From NCBI GenBank assembly GCA_022566975.1, contig JADFHV010000079.1:1-8516 (forward strand): a stretch of DNA of 8,516 nt. The letters run 5' to 3'. Positions 1 through 6,122 of the stretch are shown piece after piece. The notes below the pieces were generated by a model. That model searched no databases. It worked only from the letters and a program-made list of their open reading frames with translations, and was not told the origin of the DNA. Position 1 is the first letter of the stretch; each line of letters starts with the position of its first letter. The stretch is from Chloroflexota bacterium (lineage in GTDB: Bacteria; Chloroflexota; Dehalococcoidia; SAR202; UBA11138). A program made the translations under genes and the position numbers.

Positions 1-165
1 GCCGGCGAGATCGTGCGCGAGCGCGTGCGCGAGGAGGCCCGGAAACTGGTGGCTGAACGATACCTCCTGGAAGAGGATGTTGAGACCGTCGTCTCGGCTT
101 GCGCGGAGCGCTACGATGAGGCCTGGGCGGTCACCGTCCCTTCGAGAGTCACGGTTGGGGACTAG
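1..165 (+). CDS. C-terminal fragment of an alpha/beta-hydrolase-domain (Abhydrolase_10-like) protein
   Basis: The first base of the window is in frame and the reading runs 54 codons to a TAG at 163-165; the 5' part lies outside the window. The peptide starts AGEIVRERVREEARKLV and continues with a YLLEEDV segment followed by a charged helix. This matches, segment by segment, the C-terminus of the complete hydrolase at 3176-5206 (YVRRVELAARRLVDQ followed by LLLQEDADRYV), a helical cap typical of that family: a basic helix, LV, then LL.EDV. Codon third positions are strongly G/C, as in the other genes here. The visible part holds no catalytic residue, so function rests only on similarity to the paralog. 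The gene is convergent with the ATPase gene that ends at 273. It could be another protein with a similar helical tail. Confidence 0.6.
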   Translation, partial: AGEIVRERVREEARKLVAERYLLEEDVETVVSACAERYDEAWAVTVPSRVTVGD

Positions 166-272
166 CAGGCGGGACGCCCCGGCAACCGGTCTCCGTATAA
201 CGAGGCATCCCCAAATCTCGCTCGACCTTACTCACCCCCCCCCGGACCGGCGCGCTCGTCGAAGGCCGGAGC

Positions 273-1418
273 CTACACCTTGACCTTGCCGAAAGGCATG
301 TTCTGTATCCCGACGCCCGGCAGGACCTCGAAGGCGATCACGCTGCCTGCCTTCAACTGGACGCTATTTGCCTTGAGTACCTCCAGCGTGGTCGCCGACT
401 TGGCGCCTATCTTCTCCACGCGTAGCCGGAGGTGCGCATCGCATAGATCACTCAGGCGGACGAGCATCCTCTCATCGAAGGCGTGGGGCTGGGCCACTAC
501 GATGATAGCCTTCCCATCGTCGCTCAGCCGTTTACACGTGGAGAAGAATCGCAAGATGGCCGTGTCCTGGCTCAAGGTGGCGAGGTTGGTCACACCGTCG
601 ATAATGATGGTCCTGTACTTGTCGGGAAGGCCCTCCAGCTCCTGGGCCAGCATGGCCAACAGCTGGTCAGGGGTGTAGTCGCAGTCGGGCCCTTCGGCGA
701 GGGATGGGTCCTGCGTGCGAGAGATGCGAAGTGTCTCGGAGTGGAGATACGTCGACACCTTCAGACCGATGGACCTCATCCGGGCCAGGAGGCGGTCGGC
801 CGTATCCTCAGAGCTGAAATAGGCGACGCCATGACCGTCAATCAGCGACTCATGGGTGATGTGCTGGCACAAGACGGTCTTGCCCGTCGTAGGAGTGCCT
901 TCCATCAGGGTCAGTGAGCCCAGAGGTATGCCGCCGCCCAGCAGCTGGTTCAACTGCTGACTGCCCGTCCTGATTACGGTCGAGACCCGGGGCATGGAAT
1001 CGGACTCGGAATCGGACTCGGAATCGGGCTCCGCTTCGCCGGTCTCAGAACCCGCCTCACGAAGGGCTACTTTGACGGCAACTTCCACAAGATCGAAGGC
1101 GATGGGTTTGATCAGATAATGCGTAACACCCAGTTCCAGCGCGGGTAACGCCCCCTGTCCCGTCGGCACTACGGTAAGCATGACAACCGGCGTTTCTCTG
1201 GTATCGGGATTTTCCCTTAGTCTTCTCAGCACCTCGAAGCCGTCCATGAACGGCATCTGCACATCCAGCAGGATAACGTCGGGGCGCTCGCTGCAAGCCT
1301 TTTCGAAGGCTTCGCGCCCATCCTTGGCCTCTGTCACCTCGTATCCGGCGTCCAGGAGAATATCCGACAGCAGGTTTCTGAGGTCCCGGTCATCATCTGC
1401 TACAAGTACCGTCGTCAT
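273..1418 (-). CDS. Response regulator: REC domain fused to an ArlH/FlaH-like (KaiC superfamily) ATPase
   Basis: This is a 381-residue two-domain protein. Residues 1-120 are a complete receiver domain: acidic pocket D8-D10, phospho-acceptor D52 in ILLDVQMP, T82, and K104 in LIKP. Residues 121-145 are an acidic Ser/Asp/Glu linker with the repeat SDSE. Residues 146-381 are a RecA-fold ATPase: Walker A GTPTTGKT at 174-181, a KaiC/ArlH-type YFSSEDT strand with E204, and Walker B IIIDG with D274. The later segments FFSTCKRLSDDGKAI, AFDE, LVRLSDLCDAHLRLR and the ending NMPFGKVKV resemble the archaellum ATPase ArlH (FlaH) more than KaiC. ArlH is a nucleotide-binding regulator at the archaellum motor. 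Here phosphorylation of D52 presumably controls the ATPase; its target is unknown. The ATG overlaps the kinase stop (ATGA), and a GGAGG lies 6 nt upstream at 1425-1429. No other archaellum gene is in the window, so a motility role is open. Confidence 0.85.
   Translation of the reverse strand: MTTVLVADDDRDLRNLLSDILLDAGYEVTEAKDGREAFEKACSERPDVILLDVQMPFMDGFEVLRRLRENPDTRETPVVMLTVVPTGQGALPALELGVTHYLIKPIAFDLVEVAVKVALREAGSETGEAEPDSESDSESDSMPRVSTVIRTGSQQLNQLLGGGIPLGSLTLMEGTPTTGKTVLCQHITHESLIDGHGVAYFSSEDTADRLLARMRSIGLKVSTYLHSETLRISRTQDPSLAEGPDCDYTPDQLLAMLAQELEGLPDKYRTIIIDGVTNLATLSQDTAILRFFSTCKRLSDDGKAIIVVAQPHAFDERMLVRLSDLCDAHLRLRVEKIGAKSATTLEVLKANSVQLKAGSVIAFEVLPGVGIQNMPFGKVKV
996..1031. repeat. Three in-frame 12-bp tandem repeats in the REC-ATPase linker
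   Basis: The unit GGAATCGGACTC occurs at 996-1007 and 1008-1019 and, with one mismatch (A to G at 1028), at 1020-1031. Because 12 is a multiple of three, copy gain or loss only lengthens or shortens the acidic linker (repeat SDSE on the coding strand) between the receiver and the ATPase without shifting frame. Confidence 0.9.
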
Positions 1419-2686
1419 TTGGGCCCTCCCCAGACGGCCTCGAGCGTCTCCCGGTCTCCGCCTGCCTCGCTGAGACCCGCACCGCCGGGCAGCCCCTCAA
1501 CCCTCGCCATCGGTATGGTAAAGCTGAAGGTGCTTCCCTTTTTCCCCTCGCTCTCCACCCAGATTGTGCCGCCGTGGGCCTCTACGATCCGCCTGGTGAT
1601 GAACAGGCCCAGGCCTATCCCGTCCACCTCGCGCGTAGATGAGTTGTCGACGCGGAAGAACTTGCCGAAAAGCCTGGGCAGGTCGTCCCGGGAGATTCCC
1701 ACCCCCGTATCGGACACATCGATATGTATCATCCCGTCTTCTTCCTCAGCAGTGATCGATGTCGTCGCGCTGGGTGGAGAGTATTTACAGGCGTTGCTGA
1801 GCAGATTTCCCATAACCTGAGAGAAGCGGAGTCTGTCCGCTCTCGCCCTGTGTAGACCGGATGGGATGTCCAGCACGACCGATGTCCCGCTCTCGCTGAC
1901 CTGGTCGCGCATCGACCCAACGACGGCTTCGATCTCCGTTTGCACGTCCATATCGGTAAGGCTCAAGTGGAAGCTATCGGACTCTATAGCGGCGACGTCC
2001 AGAAGGGCATCGATCAGGTCCTTCAATTGCTGGGCACTGTTGTGGACGGTCTCGAGGTAGGTCCGCTGTCTGTCGTTCAGGGGTCCCACTCTGCCCGGAT
2101 GCCGCAGCATCCGGCCGACATGTCCGATAATGCTGGTGAGCGGCGTCTTCAGCTCGTGGGTCACGGTTGAGAGGATTTGAGTCTTGGCCTGGGAGGTCCT
2201 CTCAAGCTCGCGGTTCTTCTCTTCAAGCTCGGCGGTGTTGGACGCCCTCAGCTCCTCGTTGGCGCTCTGCAACCTGTCCAACAGGGTCCTGTTTTCGATC
2301 ACGAGACGCCGCTGCGTTATGGCATTGCTGACGCTCTGGCTCAGGGCATCCGTGTCGAGGGGTTTGGCGTGGTAGGCAAATGCGCCTTCATTGACCGCTT
2401 CTATCGCGGTCTCAAGGCTAGCGTGTGCGGTAATCAGGATGAAGGCCGCGTCCGGGTCGATCTTCTTCAACGCCCACAGGACCTGGAGTCCGCTGCCGTC
2501 CGGCAGCTGCAGGTCACAGACAACGACGTCGATCGGAGCGCCCGTGATTATACGGCCCATGGCCTCCTTGGCCGTCTGACATGACTCGACCCGGTACCCT
2601 TCTTCTTCCAGGAGTGCCGTCAGCGTGAATCGTAAGATCTTATCGTCGTCGACGACCACGATTGAACGAGGCGGTTCGTCTTGCAT
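1415..2686 (-). CDS. Hybrid sensor histidine kinase with N-terminal receiver (REC-HisKA-HATPase)
   Basis: This is a 423-residue protein without membrane segments, so probably cytosolic. Residues 8-125 are a receiver domain: acidic D13-D15, phospho-acceptor D58 in CDLQLP, T86, K108. Residues 128-168 form a charged coiled-coil linker. The HisKA domain carries the H-box STVTHELKTPL with phosphorylated His177. The HATPase domain has an N-box around N298 (LLSNACKY), G1 box DTGVG at 326-330, F-box LFGKFF, and G2 box GIGLG at 356-360, followed by AHGGTIWVESEG. All catalytic elements look intact. It has no periplasmic sensor, so its input is probably phosphotransfer onto D58 from another kinase; its likely output is the REC-ATPase encoded downstream with a 4-nt overlap. 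The start is ATG preceded by a strong ribosome binding site AAGGAAGGG at 2690-2698. Confidence 0.93.
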   Translation of the reverse strand: MQDEPPRSIVVVDDDKILRFTLTALLEEEGYRVESCQTAKEAMGRIITGAPIDVVVCDLQLPDGSGLQVLWALKKIDPDAAFILITAHASLETAIEAVNEGAFAYHAKPLDTDALSQSVSNAITQRRLVIENRTLLDRLQSANEELRASNTAELEEKNRELERTSQAKTQILSTVTHELKTPLTSIIGHVGRMLRHPGRVGPLNDRQRTYLETVHNSAQQLKDLIDALLDVAAIESDSFHLSLTDMDVQTEIEAVVGSMRDQVSESGTSVVLDIPSGLHRARADRLRFSQVMGNLLSNACKYSPPSATTSITAEEEDGMIHIDVSDTGVGISRDDLPRLFGKFFRVDNSSTREVDGIGLGLFITRRIVEAHGGTIWVESEGKKGSTFSFTIPMARVEGLPGGAGLSEAGGDRETLEAVWGGPK

Positions 2687-2893
2687 CTACCCTTCCTTAG
2701 GCTGATCGCCGCACCGAGGCAGCCTAACGTTAAGGGTGCTACTCACACCCGATTTGCCGGCGACGTCGATGGTCCCGCCATGATTGGACACAGTCTGCTG
2801 GACTATGTGGACGCTATTTGGCTCCTCAAGCCTGGAGAGGGTCTCCTCGATGACGTCTGCGGGGCTCGTGGGAGTGAGCGATTGCGGTGCCAC
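2687..2893 (-). pseudogene. Probable remnant of a histidine kinase C-terminus (HATPase tail)
   Basis: A 68-codon reading frame begins at a possible GTG (2891-2893; the frame is open up to a stop at 2918-2920) and ends with TAG at 2687-2689, directly before the ATG of the next kinase. Its second half, HIVQQTVSNHGGTIDVAGKSG then STLNVRLPR, matches the last strand-helix-strand of HATPase domains and aligns with AHGGTIWVESEGKKGSTF of the neighbouring kinase. The N-box, G1 and G2 ATP-binding boxes are missing, so it cannot be an active kinase domain. The most likely reading is the decayed 3' end of an upstream kinase gene, kept perhaps because its last codons contain the ribosome binding site of the following gene. 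A short expressed protein is possible but less likely. Confidence 0.5.
2690..2698 (-). promoter_or_regulatory. Ribosome binding site of the REC-histidine kinase
   Basis: Read on the minus strand, AAGGAAGGG lies four to five bases before the ATG at 2684-2686. It sits within the last codons of the upstream remnant frame, whose stop TAG directly abuts the ATG. This arrangement would permit translational coupling if that frame is still read. Confidence 0.6.
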
Positions 2894-2953
2894 CCTCGAA
2901 AAGGCCAGCAGTGGGTCCTACGAGAAGCAACCACGGCGGACCGCCGGCAAAAT

Positions 2954-2995
2954 CTAGATAAACCGTAAGGCGACCTAGATAAACCGTAAGGCGAC
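2954..2995. repeat. Perfect 21-bp tandem duplication upstream of the kinase operon
   Basis: Two identical 21-bp units, each beginning CTAGATAAACCGTAAGG, lie head to tail at 2954-2974 and 2975-2995. They are more A/T-rich than the surrounding sequence and lie upstream of the kinase/ATPase pair and its remnant frame. A spacing of 21 bp is two helical turns, so both copies present the same DNA face, as direct-repeat regulator sites often do. A simple replication slippage duplication would look the same. Confidence 0.9.
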
Positions 2996-3000
2996 GCGGA

Positions 3001-3064
3001 TGTGTCCCCTAAGTAACCCGTTTTGTACTGAGTCCCCAGGTAGCGGAGCTGTCCCTTGATGCAG
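3001..3064. repeat. Degenerate GTCCC(C)-containing repeats, possible transposon-end remnant
   Basis: TGTGTCCCCTAAGTAAC at 3001-3017 recurs imperfectly as TGAGTCCCCAGGTAGC at 3029-3044 (13 of 16 aligned positions with one gap), and a shorter GTCCCTTGATGC follows at 3051. Several staggered repeats beginning with TG near one end recall the multiple transposase-binding repeats at the termini of IS21- and IS481-like elements. No transposase or opposite terminus is visible, so this is a weak assignment. Confidence 0.3.
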
Positions 3065-3175
3065 ACATGGGCAGCGGCAGATCGACTCAGAATCTACACA
3101 CCCATCAAGCTACGCGGGTAGCCGCGGCACATTCTGAGATAGGACGTGGAGGTGGACCAGCCCGCCCGGCAGGCT

Positions 3176-5206
3176 TCAGTCGAACGCTTCCTCACGCATG
3201 GCCAGGTCTACGTAGCGGTCGGCGTCCTCTTGCAGCAGGAGCCTCTGGTCCACGAGGCGCCGTGCGGCCAGCTCGACCCTCCGTACGTAGTCAGCCCGCG
3301 ACCGGTAGCGCTCCTCGATTGCCGGACGGGAGTCGCCGGCGGCCCGCCGCTGGCTGTCCGTTTTGGCGAATGGCAAGAAGCTGCCGATGAGGCCGGCCAG
3401 CGCCTTTTCCGGTGTCTCCCGGTAGTTCCAGCCGGTGTATGTGGCCAGGGGGACCTCGACGGCCGGTGTCCGGATACCGGCGGTCTCGTTGCCGTCCGCG
3501 TCTATCTGGGGGACCAGCAGTCGGTACTCGCTCAGCATGTCTTCGGTGGGAGGCTCCGTGGAGATGATTCCCCTGTCGAAGTCCGGCCCGTGGTCCTGTA
3601 CATAGACACGGCTGGGCCGCGTGGGGCACGACACCCCGGGGACCGGTGGAAACCCGGCGGACACCGTGTCCGCCGGGGCCGCCGTCTCGTCCGCCAGCGA
3701 AGGGACACGGCTGTCTGGCGGAGCCGTCCCATGTGTTGCCCAGGCGTCGAGGGCATCCACCAGCGCCCTCAGTAGGGGGCCCGTCTTGTTAGGATTGGAC
3801 AGGTGCCGGTAGGGCCCGTCCTGGGGCCCCTTGAGCGGGTCCGAGCCGTGCTGGCTGCTGGAGAACAGGTAGACCCTGGCACCCGGATGGCCGCCCAGAT
3901 CGTTCCCGTGGGCGTCGGTGTGCACGAGGGACCCTCTGCGCTCCCAGTATTCGGACGAGGACTGGGTGTGCACAACCAGGGGGTCGGTGTCGGGGCGCTT
4001 GAGGATGCCGTCGGTCTTGCCGGTCAACGGGTCGGTGGTCACATGGTAGGCGAAGGGGAACTGGTCCGACGGATAGAGGTGGTCGCAGTGCTCGCGGGGA
4101 TAGCGGCCCGGCTGAGCAAACCGGTAGTTCAGGGTTACGCGCCCGCCGCCCGCGACGTGGGGGGCGATGCCGTCGAAGACGCGGCGTCCCTGGGTGTCCT
4201 CGTTGAAGCCGCGGTACACGAGCTCTCGGAGGAACCGGCCGCTCTGGGACACGCCCCAGGCGTACGCCCTCTCGATTCCGGTGCCGTCCTGCTGGAGCGG
4301 ATTCGGCGCGCCGTCATCATCGGCCTCACCGTGTAACAGGTAGGACACCAGGTCCCTAACGCCGACAAGTCCGAGGCCCATCACCGGCGGGTCCTTGGCG
4401 GTGTATATGAGCTCGTAGATCCATCCCGGCTTGAGGCCCGCCGGCACGTAGCAGTCGGATGTGGACGGGACGGCTCTTCCCTTCGGGTCGAGAGTGGCGA
4501 ACTGCCACTCGGTCGAGGGGACGGGTACCCGTGGGTCGCGCTCGTATTCCCGGACTGTGAGGGTCGCCGACTCGGCGTCGAGCGAGGCCACCTCATAGCT
4601 CCGCGTATAGTCGTTGACCGTCCAGAGCGCCGTGCCGGGCGTCTGAGGCGCTGACCCGCTCAGCGGGAAGGTCACGACGCCCTGTTCGACGGTGACGAAC
4701 TCCGACCGAACGACGCCGGTCATCACGCCGCCGTTGTCCGTAGCGACGGGCAGGTCCATGGTCAGTCGGCCGTCGCCGGGCAGGAGGTCCCCCTGCCAAC
4801 CGGACCAGACTATGGAGTACCCCCGGCGCATCAGGAACCCGTTTCCGGCGTGCTCATGGGAGGAAGGCTCGTTGCTTCCCAGGGCGTCGTTCATGGCCAC
4901 CAGGACGCGCTTGTTTCCCCTGTTGTTGACGTCGTATATCAGGCGGCGGTTGCCCCGGGACAGATCGACCGGCCTCAGGAGTGCGACGTCGGTGGAGTAC
5001 TCGACAAGGCCCGAGGGGCTGCGCGGCGCGCGCTCCAGGTCCACGACGGCCTGATAGGCTGGAGCTTCGGGGTCGACGGCGAAGTGAAGCCGCCCGTATA
5101 GCATCTCGTACGGCCCGACTTCGCCAAAGCCGGCGCCCTCCGCGAAGGGCGTGGGCGCTTTCAGCTGCAGGCGTATCTGAGTCTTCATGTCGGTCCGGCT
5201 GGCCAC
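3176..5206 (-). CDS. Alpha/beta hydrolase domain-containing protein (Abhydrolase_10-like)
   Basis: The protein has 676 residues, within the usual size for this large hydrolase family. Conserved-looking stretches include IYDVNNRGNKR (90-100), FLMRRGYSIVWSGWQGD (124-140), and YAWGVSQSGRFLRELVYRGF (315-334), in which Ser320 in the GVSQSGR elbow is the probable nucleophile. FDGIAPHVAGGGR follows at 344-356, and the helical C-terminus has LVDQ-LLLQED. Such proteins are presumed esterases or lactonases; substrates of most members are unknown. No signal peptide or membrane segment is evident, so cytosolic action is likely. The start is uncertain: GTG at 5204-5206 has AGG four bases upstream, while an ATG seven codons in (5186-5188, MKTQIRLQLK) is the alternative. 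It is downstream of the SDR by 105 bp on the same strand and may share its transcript or use the promoter candidate at 5214-5243. Confidence 0.88.
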   Translation of the reverse strand: MASRTDMKTQIRLQLKAPTPFAEGAGFGEVGPYEMLYGRLHFAVDPEAPAYQAVVDLERAPRSPSGLVEYSTDVALLRPVDLSRGNRRLIYDVNNRGNKRVLVAMNDALGSNEPSSHEHAGNGFLMRRGYSIVWSGWQGDLLPGDGRLTMDLPVATDNGGVMTGVVRSEFVTVEQGVVTFPLSGSAPQTPGTALWTVNDYTRSYEVASLDAESATLTVREYERDPRVPVPSTEWQFATLDPKGRAVPSTSDCYVPAGLKPGWIYELIYTAKDPPVMGLGLVGVRDLVSYLLHGEADDDGAPNPLQQDGTGIERAYAWGVSQSGRFLRELVYRGFNEDTQGRRVFDGIAPHVAGGGRVTLNYRFAQPGRYPREHCDHLYPSDQFPFAYHVTTDPLTGKTDGILKRPDTDPLVVHTQSSSEYWERRGSLVHTDAHGNDLGGHPGARVYLFSSSQHGSDPLKGPQDGPYRHLSNPNKTGPLLRALVDALDAWATHGTAPPDSRVPSLADETAAPADTVSAGFPPVPGVSCPTRPSRVYVQDHGPDFDRGIISTEPPTEDMLSEYRLLVPQIDADGNETAGIRTPAVEVPLATYTGWNYRETPEKALAGLIGSFLPFAKTDSQRRAAGDSRPAIEERYRSRADYVRRVELAARRLVDQRLLLQEDADRYVDLAMREEAFD

Positions 5207-5213
5207 CTCACCT

Positions 5214-5243
5214 AAGATGCTGCGGGGACACGCTACCTGTCAA
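5214..5243 (-). promoter_or_regulatory. Candidate promoter of the hydrolase gene
   Basis: On the minus strand a perfect TTGACA (5238-5243) is followed after 18 nt by CATCTT (5214-5219), a weak -10 match that keeps the second-position A and final T. Transcription would start about at the GTG of the hydrolase, giving a nearly leaderless message. The good -35 and the gap after the SDR support it; the poor -10 weakens it. Confidence 0.35.
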
Positions 5244-5311
5244 CTGCACGTAAGGGAACGGGGAGCAAGGGGTGCTACCAGGCCTGGAGTCGCCCGCGAG
5301 ACTGGCAGGAC

Positions 5312-6070
5312 CTACCCTCGTCCGACGAAGGGCATCTTTGTCGCCATGATATTCATGAACAGGACGTTGGTATCCAGCGGGAGGTTCGCCACAAACAGCA
5401 CCGCCTCCGCCACGTGACGCACGTCGAACGTCGGCTCGACCCTGACCGAGCCGTCGGCCTGTGCACTGCCGGTCTTCATTCGCCCCGTCATGTCGGTCTC
5501 GGCGTTGCCGACGTCGATCTGGCAGCATGCGATGTCGTATTTCCGTCCGTCCAGAGACGTCGACTTGGTCAGCCCGGCTATGCCATGCTTGGTGGCCGTG
5601 TACGGGGCGGAGTTGACACGCGGGACCTGGGCCGATACGGAGCCGTTGTTGATGATCCGGCCCCCCATGGGCGTCTGACTCTTCATGATCTTGAACGCCT
5701 CTTGTGTACACAGGAACGTTCCGGTCAGGTTGGCGTCGACGACACCCTGCCACTGCTCATAGGTCAGGTCCTCGAGGGGTATGGGAGGTGCTCCGAACCC
5801 CGCGTTGTTGAACAGCACGTCGAGCCGGCCGAACCGCTCTTTTGTCCTGGCGAAGAGGGCGCGAACGGCGTCGGGGTTTCCCACGTCCGTCGGCACGGCG
5901 AGCGCTCGTTCCCCTGCCTCTCCCGCCTCCGCCACGGTCGACTCCAGGGGCCCGACGCGGCGTCCCGCCACGACGACGGAGTATCCGGCGTGCAGAAGGG
6001 CGAGCGCGGAGTGCTTGCCTATTCCGGACCCGCCACCCGTGACGATTGCCACTTTGCCGTTTGAAGTCAT
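5312..6070 (-). CDS. Short-chain dehydrogenase/reductase (SDR family oxidoreductase)
   Basis: This is a classical 252-residue SDR with a Rossmann fold. The cofactor motif TGGGSGIG is at 11-18; AGRR at 35-38, with arginines after the second strand, suggests NADP(H) preference. NNAG is at 88-91, catalytic Ser144 is in NNGSVSA, and Tyr157-x3-Lys161 is in YTATK. The usual PG after the active-site tyrosine region is replaced by DVGNAET. The C-terminus [11 protein letters not shown] is distinctive but I cannot tie it to a substrate. The ATG at 6068-6070 is chosen because GGAGAG lies about 8 nt upstream and the fold begins at residue 6; a longer frame reaching 6289 only re-reads the 3' end of the APH gene. 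It follows the APH gene by 52 bp on the same strand, so co-transcription is likely. Reaction: NAD(P)-dependent alcohol/ketone interconversion, substrate unknown. Confidence 0.93.
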   Translation of the reverse strand: MTSNGKVAIVTGGGSGIGKHSALALLHAGYSVVVAGRRVGPLESTVAEAGEAGERALAVPTDVGNPDAVRALFARTKERFGRLDVLFNNAGFGAPPIPLEDLTYEQWQGVVDANLTGTFLCTQEAFKIMKSQTPMGGRIINNGSVSAQVPRVNSAPYTATKHGIAGLTKSTSLDGRKYDIACCQIDVGNAETDMTGRMKTGSAQADGSVRVEPTFDVRHVAEAVLFVANLPLDTNVLFMNIMATKMPFVGRG

Positions 6071-6122
6071 TGGACGTCTCTCCTTGCTATGGGAATCTAG
6101 CGTATCCTCATTCACTGCAACC

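Larger units (their letters stand above)
2894..3175. other. Intergenic region between the hydrolase and the kinase module
   Basis: This 282-bp spacer follows the hydrolase stop and precedes the kinase remnant on the minus strand. It holds the 21-bp tandem duplication and the GTCCC(C) repeats listed separately. A short dyad CGCGG-GTAG-CCGCG at 3113-3126 follows the hydrolase but has only a 5-bp stem and no T-run, so it is not called a terminator. No further gene is supported. A promoter for the kinase pair should lie here or just downstream, but no convincing -35/-10 pair was found. Confidence 0.5.

Noticed and set aside
2954..2995. CRISPR array
   Set aside because: The two 21-bp units are directly adjacent with no spacer, and there are only two.
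3113..3126. CGCGG-GTAG-CCGCG hairpin as terminator of the hydrolase gene
   Set aside because: Only a 5-bp stem and no T-tract on the transcribed side.
3146..3775. Long plus-strand open frame (209 codons) inside the hydrolase region
   Set aside because: It lies antisense to a well-supported hydrolase with family motifs; long antisense frames are expected in GC-rich DNA and this one shows no recognisable domain.
5414..6064. Plus-strand open frame of 216 codons over the SDR gene
   Set aside because: Antisense shadow of a clear SDR; no motifs of its own.
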